DNA of 64,000 nucleotides. Origin: an uncultured Actinomycetes bacterium (GTDB taxonomy: Bacteria > Actinomycetota > Acidimicrobiia > Acidimicrobiales > RAAP-2). A program made the position numbers and the translations under genes. Below are positions 52,771 to 61,429 of this stretch, in pieces (the stretch's first letter is position 1; every line of letters starts with the position of its first letter). Under the pieces are notes generated by a model that was not told the origin of the DNA, made no database searches, and saw only the letters and a list, made by a program, of their open reading frames with translations. Location: assembly GCA_903870905.1 (NCBI GenBank), contig CAIQEU010000011.1, forward strand, positions 57,754-121,753. Reading direction: 5' to 3'.

Positions 52771-53274
52771 TCACCGGACGGTGCCGTTCGACGCCCGCAC
52801 TCGACCCGGGTGGGCAGCGATGTACGACGCCGAGTGTTTCACCAGAATCTGGTCGGATACGAAGGTGGTCGACGTCGTGGAGGCGAAGTGTCCGCTGACG
52901 ACGACGGGGATGTTGGCAGCGAAGAGTTGCGGCGGCGTCCCGGAGTTCTCGACGTAGACCGTTCCGTGGTCACCCTTGATGGTGAAGTTCGTCCCGACCG
53001 CGGTTGCAGCAATGGATCCAGGCACCACGGTGCCCTCCAAGTTGAAGGTCGTGGTGCCGAGCAGTCCTCGGTGGTGCAGCGCTTCGTCGACCGTGTCGTA
53101 GTAGTTGAGCGCCCCGGTGAGTCCTTTGACGACGAGGAACGCCAGTGCCACCACGATGACAGCCAGCGCCAGAACGGCCCGGCGCTGCTGTGGCTTCGTC
53201 GAGCGAGCGAGGCGAGGTGCCGGCGCTCCTGGGGTGACCTCGTCTCCTGCGGTGGCCTCAGGCGTGGTGCTCAC
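52771..53274 (-). CDS. ccmE: Haem chaperone CcmE
   Basis: A 167-aa periplasmic haem chaperone with one N-terminal TM (about 32-50) and a beta-barrel. The covalent haem ligand H147 and Y151 lie in ILVKHSASYIA. The start GTG 53274 overlaps ccmD by 17 nt. Confidence 0.92.
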   Translation of the reverse strand: MSTTPEATAGDEVTPGAPAPRLARSTKPQQRRAVLALAVIVVALAFLVVKGLTGALNYYDTVDEALHHRGLLGTTTFNLEGTVVPGSIAATAVGTNFTIKGDHGTVYVENSGTPPQLFAANIPVVVSGHFASTTSTTFVSDQILVKHSASYIAAHPGRVRASNGTVR

Positions 53275-53386
53275 GGTTCCCTCCCTCGCCGTTCCGGCGA
53301 GCTCGTCGTGACCGAACGACCAAGGACGCGGCGTAGGAGCCGAGGACGATTGCCGTCAAGACGTAGGCGCTGATGACGTCGGTCAC
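53258..53386 (-). CDS. ccmD: CcmD small membrane protein
   Basis: A 42-aa protein: GTG 53386, then a single TM (VISAYVLTAIVLGSYAASL) and a basic cytoplasmic tail (VRSRRARRN). CcmD links CcmC to CcmE. Its start overlaps the ccmC stop (GTGA) and its end overlaps ccmE. Confidence 0.85.
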   Translation of the reverse strand: MTDVISAYVLTAIVLGSYAASLVVRSRRARRNGEGGNREHHA

Positions 53387-54105
53387 GCCGGCACCCCCTC
53401 GGCACGACGGGCGACGAGTTGCTCTTCAAGGGTGCGACTCGCACCACCGAGGCGCAGGCGCTCGAGTTCCATTCGTCGAGCGACCATCCACGCGAACGAG
53501 AGGGTGAAGGCCACGAAGGAGAGCAGCATCGTCCAGGCCATTGCTCCGTGGACGCCTCGTGAACTGAGTCCAGGCGTGAGCACCGATGGCCCCTGGTGCA
53601 AGGTATTCCACCACAGCACCGAGAAGTGGACGATGGGGACGTCGATGAAGGAGACGAGCGCAGCGATGGCGCTGCGCTTGGCCACCTGTTCGGGAGATCC
53701 CCCCACCCGTCGAAGGGCGAGGTAGCCGAGGAACAACACGAACATGAGGGCAGTAGCGGTCAGGCGAGCATCCCAGACCCAGTAGGTCCCCCAGACCGGA
53801 TGCGCCCACATCGATCCCGTGACCACTACGAGTCCGGTGAACAAGACGCCCGACTCCACGCAGGCCAGCGCCAACGCATCGAAGGCCATGCGACGGGTCC
53901 TGGGCCAGAGGTAGAGGATCGATGCGGCAGCGGCGATCCCGAACGCGAGGTAGGCCACCCAGGCCATAGGTGGGTGGAGGTAGAGGAACCGGGCGTACTG
54001 GCGCTGGAGAACATCCGGCGGGGTCACGACGATGCCGAAGAACGCCGTTGCGGCGAGGGTGATGACTGCTGACCACCCGAGGATGGTGACGGTCCGCTTC
54101 TTCAC
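53383..54105 (-). CDS. ccmC: Haem delivery protein CcmC
   Basis: A 240-aa six-TM protein with the tryptophan-rich WGTYWVWDARLT motif and flanking His (HPPMAWVAYL; VHFSVLWWNTLHQG). It passes haem to CcmE. GTG 54105 overlaps ccmB (GTGA). Confidence 0.94.
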   Translation of the reverse strand: MKKRTVTILGWSAVITLAATAFFGIVVTPPDVLQRQYARFLYLHPPMAWVAYLAFGIAAAASILYLWPRTRRMAFDALALACVESGVLFTGLVVVTGSMWAHPVWGTYWVWDARLTATALMFVLFLGYLALRRVGGSPEQVAKRSAIAALVSFIDVPIVHFSVLWWNTLHQGPSVLTPGLSSRGVHGAMAWTMLLSFVAFTLSFAWMVARRMELERLRLGGASRTLEEQLVARRAEGVPA

Positions 54106-54770
54106 TGCACCTCCTCGATCTGTCCATACAGCACCACACCAGCGGCGACGTAGATCACGGCGAATGCTCCGAGCACGCTCAACCACACCCCAAATCGGGG
54201 ACCGCTCGCCACACTTGCCGCCTGCCAACACCGCACACCTGCGATCAACACCGGAATGACGATCGGCAGCACCAGCATAGGAAGCAAGGTCTCTCGAGCC
54301 CGCGCCGCACCGGTCAATGCACCGTAAATCGTACCGACCGCTGCCAGGCCAATGGTCGCGAGCACCGACGCGGCGAGCAGCAGCCACAGGCGATGCACGT
54401 GGTACCCGAGGAGGCCCACGGCGCCAGCCCCGAGCACGGCCTCGATCACGGCGAGTTGGACGGCGACCGCCCCGGTCTTGCCGAGGAAGACCCCTGCGGG
54501 GTCAATACCGGCGAGGCGCTGCGCAGTGCGGACCCCATGTTCTCGCTCGATCCCTTGGCTGCGTCCGACGACGAGCACTGAGGAGAACGCCACCCCAACC
54601 CAGCACATCCCCGCCGCTGCAGCGGACAACGCGCTCTTGCCAGGACCCAGCGCGAAGGCGAAGGTCACGAGCGCGATCACCGCGAAGGGCAAGACCTGCC
54701 AGAGCCCTACCCGGGTCTTCGCTTCAATGCGGAGGTCCTTGGCGAAGACCGCCCAAGCGTCACGCAGCAT
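54102..54770 (-). CDS. ccmB: ABC transporter permease CcmB
   Basis: A 222-aa permease from ATG 54770 (MLRDAWAVFAKDLR), with RSQGIEREHG, ARETLLPMLVLPIVIPVLI and six TM segments. With CcmA it releases holo-CcmE. It overlaps ccmA by 11 nt. Confidence 0.92.
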   Translation of the reverse strand: MLRDAWAVFAKDLRIEAKTRVGLWQVLPFAVIALVTFAFALGPGKSALSAAAAGMCWVGVAFSSVLVVGRSQGIEREHGVRTAQRLAGIDPAGVFLGKTGAVAVQLAVIEAVLGAGAVGLLGYHVHRLWLLLAASVLATIGLAAVGTIYGALTGAARARETLLPMLVLPIVIPVLIAGVRCWQAASVASGPRFGVWLSVLGAFAVIYVAAGVVLYGQIEEVQ

Positions 54771-55431
54771 GGGGGCCTCGACGATCTCCGTCCTGGCGAT
54801 CGGTGACCACGCCACCAGCCATCGTGCAGACCTGATCGGCGACCCGGGCTGCACCTGCTGGGTCGTGGCTCGTGAACACCACGGTCATCCCTTGACTGGC
54901 AGCGTCCTCCATCACCGAGTCGACGAGGGCTCGGCCATCGCCGTCGAGACTGGCGTGGGGCTCATCGAGGAGCCAGAGTTCTGGAGCACGCAGAACCAGC
55001 TGCGCCAGGGCTCCTCTTCGGCGCTGTCCGGCCGAGAGTTCGGCCATCGCCGTCGTGCCTAAGCGCCCGGTGAGGCCGACTCGTGCCAAGACGGCGTCGG
55101 CTCTCCTCGGATCGGCCCGGAGGATTCTGGAGAGGAACCGGAGGTTGGCGGCGGGGCTCAGATCCTCGTAGCAACCCGTGTCGTGGCCGAGGAGGCCCAC
55201 TCGCCCAACGAGACCTCGCTCTGGTCGGGCCACGGAGACACCGAGCACCTGACCAGTTCCCGACGCCACCGAGGTCAGTCCAGCCAACGTTCGGAGGAGG
55301 CTCGTCTTGCCGGCGCCATTGCTGCCGAGCACCGCGGTGACAGATCCACGAGGCGCGGAGAAGTCCACACCGGCGAGGACGGGGAACCCGCCGTCGAGGG
55401 CCACCACTTGGACCACATCGACGGCTTCCAC
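54760..55431 (-). CDS. ccmA: ABC ATPase CcmA
   Basis: A 223-aa ABC ATPase: Walker A GSNGAGKTS, signature LSAGQRRRGALAQL, Walker B LWLLDEPHASLD and switch His SHDP. The start is uncertain; GTG 55431 is taken, GTG or TTG a few codons upstream is possible. It uses ATP hydrolysis to drive release of haem-loaded CcmE. Confidence 0.9.
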   Translation of the reverse strand: MEAVDVVQVVALDGGFPVLAGVDFSAPRGSVTAVLGSNGAGKTSLLRTLAGLTSVASGTGQVLGVSVARPERGLVGRVGLLGHDTGCYEDLSPAANLRFLSRILRADPRRADAVLARVGLTGRLGTTAMAELSAGQRRRGALAQLVLRAPELWLLDEPHASLDGDGRALVDSVMEDAASQGMTVVFTSHDPAGAARVADQVCTMAGGVVTDRQDGDRRGPHAA

Positions 55432-55469
55432 GCCCTCCAACCTACCCGGCACCTCCACGCACCCTCGTC

Positions 55470-56267
55470 TCAGCTGGTGGTGAGCGAGGTGAGGTGCAGC
55501 CACGACAAGAGCGAGGAGAACTTCGACGACAGCCACCCCACCTGATCGGTGAGGAGCAGGATCCCAAAGACAATGAGCACGAGGGCTCCAATGCCTTGGA
55601 GGAGCACCAGTGCTCTTCCGTGACGACGAGAGAACGTCGCCACCTTCTCGACACCGAATCCCGCAGCCACGAAGGGCACGGCGAGCCCCAGGGAGTAGGC
55701 CGTCAGCAGGGCCATGCCACCGAGGACCGTCGAGGAGTTCGCGGCCAGGGTCAGCACCGCCCCGAGGACCGGTCCAATGCAGGGCGTCCAGGCGAACGCG
55801 AAGGCTGCACCCAAGATGAGGCCTCCGATCGGCCCAATGCGCACCGCAGCCAAGGAGAACCGTCGTTCTCTCGTGACCGAGATCGCTGCCGACGAGCCAC
55901 GAGCCCCGAGTCGAGTCCACACCCCTGCAGGAAGGGCGCTCAGGAGGAGTGCGAGGCCGAAGCAGATGACGATGATCCCAGAGACGTGCGCGAGCGTGGT
56001 CTTGTGCTGGAGGAGGGCCTTCCCGATACTCGATGCTGCGGCCCCGAGGAGGACGAACACCACCGTGAACCCGGCGATGAACCCCGCAATTCCCTTGAAG
56101 ACGGCACCTCGGTGGTTCGGCTGGCCCATCGTGGTCGTCGACAGACCCGTCACCATGGACAGGTATCCCGGAACCAGTGGCAAGACGCAGGGTGACAAGA
56201 ACGAGGCAATTCCCGCCCCGAAGGCAACGAGCAGACCCGATGGGCTCAGGGTGACTGAGCCGAGCAC
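55470..56267 (-). CDS. ccdA: Thiol-disulphide interchange membrane protein CcdA
   Basis: A 265-aa DsbD-type membrane protein with six TM segments and two redox Cys, in SPCVLPLVPGYL (TM1) and TPCIGPVLG (TM4). It moves reducing power across the membrane to CcmG. First gene of the ccm operon; 5 bp from gmd upstream. Confidence 0.93.
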   Translation of the reverse strand: MLGSVTLSPSGLLVAFGAGIASFLSPCVLPLVPGYLSMVTGLSTTTMGQPNHRGAVFKGIAGFIAGFTVVFVLLGAAASSIGKALLQHKTTLAHVSGIIVICFGLALLLSALPAGVWTRLGARGSSAAISVTRERRFSLAAVRIGPIGGLILGAAFAFAWTPCIGPVLGAVLTLAANSSTVLGGMALLTAYSLGLAVPFVAAGFGVEKVATFSRRHGRALVLLQGIGALVLIVFGILLLTDQVGWLSSKFSSLLSWLHLTSLTTS

Positions 56268-56272
56268 TGCGG

Positions 56273-57244
56273 TCAGTTCCGCTGGCTCGACACCAGCGCG
56301 AGGTCGGACTCGACCATCATCTCGACGAGCTCACGGAAGCCCACCTTGCGCTCCCAACCGAGGACGGTCTCGGCCTTGGTGGCATCGCCGACGAGGAGGT
56401 CAACTTCGGCGGGACGCAAGAACCGCTCGTCGAGGACGACGTGGTCTTCCATGGTGAGGCCAACGGCACCGAACGCCACTTCGCAGAGCTCGCGCACCGA
56501 GTGCGTCTCCCCCGTGGCGATCACGTAGTCATCGGGAGTATCGGCTTGGAGCATGCGCCACATCGCCTCGACGTAGTCAGCCGCGTAGCCCCAGTCCCGC
56601 TGCGCGTCCAAGTTGCCGAGCGCCAAGGTGTCTTGGAGGCCGAGCTTGATGCGAGCGACACCGTTGGTCACCTTGCGGGTTACGAACTCGAGCCCTCGAC
56701 GAGGCGATTCGTGGTTGAACAAGATGCCCGACGATGCGTGGAGGTCGTAGCTCTCGCGGTAGTTCACGGTGATCCAGTGGCCGTAGACCTTGGCCACACC
56801 GTAGGGACTGCGCGGGTAGAGGGGTGTGGTCTCTCGCTGGGGAACCTCGACGACCTTGCCGAACATCTCTGAGGAACTCGCTTGGTAGAACCGGACGTCG
56901 GGATTGGTGATTCGGATGGCCTCGAGCATTCGGGTGACCCCGAGTGCCGTCGTCTCGCCGGTCAAGACCGGTTGGCCGAAGGAGGTTTGTACGAAACTCT
57001 GGGCCGCCAAGTTGTAGATCTCATCGGGACGGTGCTCAGCGAGCACCGAGATGAGGGATCCTTCGTCGAGGAGGTCTCCCGAGACGAGGGTCAGCCGATC
57101 TTGGATAGACGCAATGCGCTCGAAGTTCACCGTCGACGAACGGCGAACCATGCCGATGACCTCGTAGTCACGCTCGAGGAGTAGTTCAGCCAAGTAGGAG
57201 CCGTCCTGACCGGTCACCCCGGTAATGAGCGCTCGCTTCGCCAC
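56273..57244 (-). CDS. gmd: GDP-mannose 4,6-dehydratase
   Basis: A 323-aa extended [19 protein letters not shown] at the NADP site, [19 protein letters not shown] and [11 protein letters not shown] are Gmd hallmarks. It makes GDP-4-keto-6-deoxymannose for deoxyhexose or surface-glycan synthesis; no fucose synthase or rmd is adjacent. Start GTG 57244 with GGAGG upstream. Confidence 0.93.
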   Translation of the reverse strand: MAKRALITGVTGQDGSYLAELLLERDYEVIGMVRRSSTVNFERIASIQDRLTLVSGDLLDEGSLISVLAEHRPDEIYNLAAQSFVQTSFGQPVLTGETTALGVTRMLEAIRITNPDVRFYQASSSEMFGKVVEVPQRETTPLYPRSPYGVAKVYGHWITVNYRESYDLHASSGILFNHESPRRGLEFVTRKVTNGVARIKLGLQDTLALGNLDAQRDWGYAADYVEAMWRMLQADTPDDYVIATGETHSVRELCEVAFGAVGLTMEDHVVLDERFLRPAEVDLLVGDATKAETVLGWERKVGFRELVEMMVESDLALVSSQRN

Positions 57245-57331
57245 GTGATGCCTCCACCGTCAAACCGTCGACCCTTCGACGGCTCTTCCAAACTAGCCGA
57301 GAGCCTCCCCAGCCCACTCCACACCACCTCC

Positions 57332-57337
57332 TACGAT
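57332..57337 (+). promoter_or_regulatory. -10 box TACGAT, leaderless start for the TetR gene
   Basis: TACGAT lies 6 nt before GTG 57344 and supports that start over the longer frame from 57245. Confidence 0.5.
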
Positions 57338-57343
57338 GGACCC

Positions 57344-57997
57344 GTGAGCACCGGCGCTGAGGCAACTGTGGGACAGGTCGAGGTGCCGGCTCGACGGGCA
57401 CGCTGGACGGCCCATGACCGAAAGACCCAACTCGTCGGACTCGCCACCGAAGTCTTCGCTGAGCGCGGATTCTCCGCCACCACCATGGACGAGATCGCAC
57501 TGCGCGCCGGGGTCACCAAGCCCGTGCTCTACCAGCACTTCCCCTCCAAACAAGCCCTCTACGACGAACTCTGCGACGCCATCACCGCCGATTTGACCGA
57601 GGTCCTCACCGAAGCGACCAGTCAGGCGAGTGGGCCACGAGACAAGGTCGGCGCTGGCTTCAACGCCTTCTTCTCCTACGTCGCCACCCACCGAGCGGAG
57701 TTCGTCGTCCTCTACGACCGCTCCGACGCCGATTCCCGAGGACTCGGTCGAGTCGAGGACACCCTGATTGAACTCGTCGACCCCTTGATCGATGCCGGCC
57801 TCGAACCCGAGCACCGTCGAGTACTCGCCGTTGCCGTGGTCACCATGGCCGAAGGTGTCGCCCGCCGATGGCTCGGGAATCAGCGTGATCTCTCCACTCG
57901 CGACCTCCACGCTGAAGCTGGCCCCTTGTCCACCGAGGTCGCCGGACTCGCGTGGGGAGGCCTGCGCTCGGTTCGCCCACTCACCGAGGAGCGCTGA
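57344..57997 (+). CDS. TetR-family regulator
   Basis: A 217-aa regulator: LVGLATEVFAERGFSATTM then the HTH DEIALRAGVTKPVLYQHFPSK (read in two parts). The ligand domain is divergent and gives no clue to inducer. It is divergent from gmd and convergent (17-bp overlap) with the LMW phosphatase. Confidence 0.88.
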   Translation: MSTGAEATVGQVEVPARRARWTAHDRKTQLVGLATEVFAERGFSATTMDEIALRAGVTKPVLYQHFPSKQALYDELCDAITADLTEVLTEATSQASGPRDKVGAGFNAFFSYVATHRAEFVVLYDRSDADSRGLGRVEDTLIELVDPLIDAGLEPEHRRVLAVAVVTMAEGVARRWLGNQRDLSTRDLHAEAGPLSTEVAGLAWGGLRSVRPLTEER

Positions 57998-58529
57998 GCC
58001 GAGGGAGCAGCTGCCGCAGCTGCGCTGCGATCTGCTCGGCACAGGCGTGGTACACCTCGATCTCGCCACCAGCAGGGTCGTCCACCTCATCGAGGCCCTC
58101 GAGCTCACGTGCCCCGAACGCCGCAGCCGCAACCCGCTCGGTCACCGGAGTTTCGCCCTCAGGGAATTCAGCAGCGAGCACCGGCAACGTCATGGCCTTG
58201 TTCGCTCCGCCGTCACCGTGGACTCGTCGCACGTAGCGCAGGTGGTCGCGCTCCATGGCGATGATGAGGTGAGCCCACACCACGTCGCCCTCGGTGAGCT
58301 GGTGGCTGCGGTGGGACCCCACCGCCGGTTCGCCAACACCGTCGATGGCCAAGATCGCGGTCTTCGTCCGCTGGCTCATCGGCTGGCCTTCAATGGCGTG
58401 GGTCCCTGCGGTGACCACCTCCACCGACAGACCGAGGTCCCGGGCGAACGCGTCGATGAAGAACCCGGCCATCACGCTGCGCGCCGCGTTGCCGGTGCAC
58501 AAGGTGACGATGCGAATGGGGTCGCTCAC
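57981..58529 (-). CDS. Low-molecular-weight protein tyrosine phosphatase-like
   Basis: A 182-aa LMW phosphatase: the P-loop C11-T-G-N-A-A-R17-S near the N-terminus (VTLCTGNAARS), TAGTHAIEGQPM, and the general-acid loop EVDDPAGG. It starts at GTG 58529, overlapping the large membrane protein gene (GTGA), so the two are an operon. Confidence 0.87.
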   Translation of the reverse strand: MSDPIRIVTLCTGNAARSVMAGFFIDAFARDLGLSVEVVTAGTHAIEGQPMSQRTKTAILAIDGVGEPAVGSHRSHQLTEGDVVWAHLIIAMERDHLRYVRRVHGDGGANKAMTLPVLAAEFPEGETPVTERVAAAAFGARELEGLDEVDDPAGGEIEVYHACAEQIAAQLRQLLPRLSAPR

Positions 58530-60961
58530 AGGAGTTCCCGTCGACGCATGGCCATCAAGGTGAACCAGCCCCACACCGGTGGGAGGTACGAGGTGAAGAG
58601 CCGCTGCACGAACACCGCAGACACCGCAATGGAGTCGGGAATGCCCGCCGCGGTCAGCGCCAAGATCATTCCTGCTTCGACGACACCCATGCCTCCAGGC
58701 ACCGGTGACAGACCACCGAGCACCGATCCGAGGGTGAGGGCCACGATGCACTCAGCAATGGAGAGGTGGGCGCCGAAGGCGTGGAGCGCGCTGCCGAGGG
58801 CCACGGCGACGAGGAGCTGGGCCAAGATTGATCCACCGAAGATCAAGACCAACTTCGAAGGCTGCGCAGCGAGGACTCGAAGGTGCCCCGTCGCCTCGTC
58901 CCACTTCGGGCGCAACTTCGACCCGGCGAATCGCCGGAGCGCAGGGACCAGGACCACGACGCCGAGGAGCACGCCGACGCCAACCACCACGAGCAGCACG
59001 GTGTGGAGCACCTTCGCCGTTGCTCCTCCCGTGCTCAACTCCGCCTTGAAGTGGAAGTTCCCGAGGGCGAAGGGGAGCGCCACCCCGAGCGTCAGGGTCT
59101 TGGCCACCCACGACGCCGTTGAGGAGACCACCGCAGACGACACCGCCATCGTGGCGTCGTAGCCCTGCCGCTGGAAGAAGCGCACCCGTGTCCCGAGCAC
59201 CCCAACGTTGCCAGCAGCGAGCGAACTGAAGGAGTTGGACATCTCGAGGGCGAGGACCTTCATGAAGCCGAGTGGCTTGACCACCGAGCCGAGCGTGGTC
59301 GCGGCAACGGCAACCGTGCAGAGCTGGGCGAAGACGAACGTGAGCGCCACCCACCCCCACGCCGCCGACTTGAGGGTTGAGAACGAACTCGCCACGTGCA
59401 CGAAGACCGCGAGGAGCGCCCATCCCCCGATGAGGGATCCGAGCGTCATGAAGATCGTTCCCCACGAAATTCGACGCGGCTCGTAGAGCTCTGGTGGCTC
59501 GACGCCGAGGGCAGTGGCTCCAGCACCGTGCAGCGCGGCGAGGAGACCCTTGTTGGCCCGCAGTGCTGCACCGAGGCCTGATGGGAGTGCTGCTCGCTGG
59601 AGGAACGGCAGCGCAGCGGTCACCGAATCTCGTCCCGCAATCTCAATCGCGGTGGCGACTGCGTCGTCAACGCCGTCAACGCCACCGCTCGCCAACGCCG
59701 CGCAGACGAGTGCTGCAGCGAGGTCCCTGGACCTGCGCTCGGCGCTCGGCGCGAGCGCTGCGTGGTCGAAACCCACGAGCGATGCACTGCCCGTAGGCGA
59801 TACCAGCACGGTGTCGGGCGCAACCGCCCCGTGCGCCATCTGGTTCCCAAGGACGTGCACTGCTTGGAGGATGGAACGAGCAGCACCATCGGGAACGGCA
59901 CCCTCGAGCAGCACGCTCAGGCGCTCCCCCGCTGGTCGCTCCACGAGCAGCACCGCATTACCGCCAACCTCTCCGGCGGCAACCACCACCGGTACCCGGC
60001 CTGCGAGGGATCGCTCTGCCATCACGGTGGCGAAGGCTTCGTGTTCGACTTGCTGGAGACTCGTGGTCGCCAAACTCGGACCCGAGTCGCGAAAGAAGAT
60101 GGTCCGGCCGAGCTTCGAGAGGAATTGCGCCTCGGTCGCGTCACGACCAACGATCACCGCTTCGACCGAAATCGCGCCAATGGTCCCCCAGTAACGGACG
60201 GCTCCCCACCCTCTCGAGGGCTGCAGAGTGAGGTCCCCAACCGTCGCGCCAATGGCGGCGAAGAGTCGAGCAACGTCATCAGTGCTCGGGAGTCCCTCAG
60301 GAGAGCCAACGAGGAGGTGCACGACGGCCACTGCGGTCCACGCCAGAACGACCGAGGTGGCCACCGCCGTCGCCACCCCTGAGCCGTGGAGTACCGCCAT
60401 GATCGCCGCCACCGTGATGACGACCCGAATGGTGCGCCGGAGCCCCCGGCTCAGGTAGGGGGCAACCGCCAACTGCACCGCAGCTGACGTCGTGAGGAGG
60501 AGCACCACCGAGGTGGTGCTGAATCCGGCGTAGCCCGCATCTGCAGCGCGCGGGATGGTTGGGCCGAGCAGTGCTCGGTACACGAACACGCCAGCGAGAC
60601 TCACGCCGAAGGCCACGATGCCATCGCGCAGGAGCACCGTGGTCTTGGCCAGAACCGCAGCCAGGCCAACCGCGACGAGGACCCCAATGGTGCAGGCGAA
60701 CCATGCTGTGGTGATCACCCAGCGACTCCCGAGTGGTGGCGGCATGACGACGCCAGTCACTCCTGCTTGCACCGTGGCCCCAGCGTGGGCGACGATCGAG
60801 AGCACCACCAAGAGCACGACCCCGACGCCGGCCCGAAGGCCGTCACCACCTCGGCGGTGCCGTTGCCCACCCCCGAACGGTGCGAAGAACACTTCCTTCA
60901 TGGGTCGTCGGTCGACGGCGCGGTCGAGGTCAATGGAGTTGGTGAGCGCGGAATCCGCCAT
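58526..60961 (-). CDS. Membrane protein: TM region, kinase-like domain, LPG-synthase-type (UPF0104) TM domain
   Basis: An 811-aa protein from ATG 60961. Residues 1-220 hold several TM helices; 230-480 form a cytosolic kinase-like (aminoglycoside phosphotransferase) region; 490-810 are the flippase-type UPF0104 domain related to the membrane part of lysylphosphatidylglycerol synthase (GGMGVVEAGMILAL near the end). In the kinase part the catalytic loop reads HGAVAPDTVLV (Asp of HGD replaced by Ala) and the metal loop GFDHA, so activity is doubtful. Probably a lipid or cell-wall precursor transporter with a regulatory pseudokinase. Confidence 0.75.
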   Translation of the reverse strand: MADSALTNSIDLDRAVDRRPMKEVFFAPFGGGQRHRRGGDGLRAGVGVVLLVVLSIVAHAGATVQAGVTGVVMPPPLGSRWVITTAWFACTIGVLVAVGLAAVLAKTTVLLRDGIVAFGVSLAGVFVYRALLGPTIPRAADAGYAGFSTTSVVLLLTTSAAVQLAVAPYLSRGLRRTIRVVITVAAIMAVLHGSGVATAVATSVVLAWTAVAVVHLLVGSPEGLPSTDDVARLFAAIGATVGDLTLQPSRGWGAVRYWGTIGAISVEAVIVGRDATEAQFLSKLGRTIFFRDSGPSLATTSLQQVEHEAFATVMAERSLAGRVPVVVAAGEVGGNAVLLVERPAGERLSVLLEGAVPDGAARSILQAVHVLGNQMAHGAVAPDTVLVSPTGSASLVGFDHAALAPSAERRSRDLAAALVCAALASGGVDGVDDAVATAIEIAGRDSVTAALPFLQRAALPSGLGAALRANKGLLAALHGAGATALGVEPPELYEPRRISWGTIFMTLGSLIGGWALLAVFVHVASSFSTLKSAAWGWVALTFVFAQLCTVAVAATTLGSVVKPLGFMKVLALEMSNSFSSLAAGNVGVLGTRVRFFQRQGYDATMAVSSAVVSSTASWVAKTLTLGVALPFALGNFHFKAELSTGGATAKVLHTVLLVVVGVGVLLGVVVLVPALRRFAGSKLRPKWDEATGHLRVLAAQPSKLVLIFGGSILAQLLVAVALGSALHAFGAHLSIAECIVALTLGSVLGGLSPVPGGMGVVEAGMILALTAAGIPDSIAVSAVFVQRLFTSYLPPVWGWFTLMAMRRRELL

Positions 60962-60972
60962 GGCAACCGAGG

Positions 60973-61371
60973 CTAGTTGGGCACCGCTCCGCCGAGGAGC
61001 GAGCAAGGAGCCCGGGTGAGGATGCCGCCGACCTCGACGAGCGGGTCGTCCACGATCACTCGCACCTCTTGCGGTGTGCGACAAGCCGCAGCGGTTCGCC
61101 GAGCCCACTCGCGTGCTTCGGCGTCGGTCGCCACCTCAATGGTGCTGAACCCACCGAGCACCGCCTCAGTCTCGGGGAACGCACTCTTCTCCACGAGGCC
61201 ATCGCCGTGCACGATGGAGGCCTGCTGGGTGTGGAAACCTCCGCCGGTGATCCACACACCCGCTGCTTGTGCGGCGGACACCACAGCGTGGGCCGCCTCG
61301 CCGACAGCTTGGAGCTCCTCGTCTGCGATCTGCATCGCTCCGTCATCAAGGGAGATCACGGAGCGAGCCAT
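60973..61371 (-). CDS. YCII-family protein
   Basis: A 132-aa YCII-related protein from ATG 61371 (MARSVISLDD): ITGGGFHTQQA, AFPETEAVLGGFSTIEV and the EAREWA helix match the family (YCII/DGPF), whose members are putative small hydrolytic or ligand-binding proteins. Function unknown. Confidence 0.75.
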   Translation of the reverse strand: MARSVISLDDGAMQIADEELQAVGEAAHAVVSAAQAAGVWITGGGFHTQQASIVHGDGLVEKSAFPETEAVLGGFSTIEVATDAEAREWARRTAAACRTPQEVRVIVDDPLVEVGGILTRAPCSLLGGAVPN

Positions 61372-61429
61372 GGCTTCGCAGCGATCTGTCCTCGCCCTGC
61401 CCTCGGCATCACCGAGGGCAGGGGATGAC

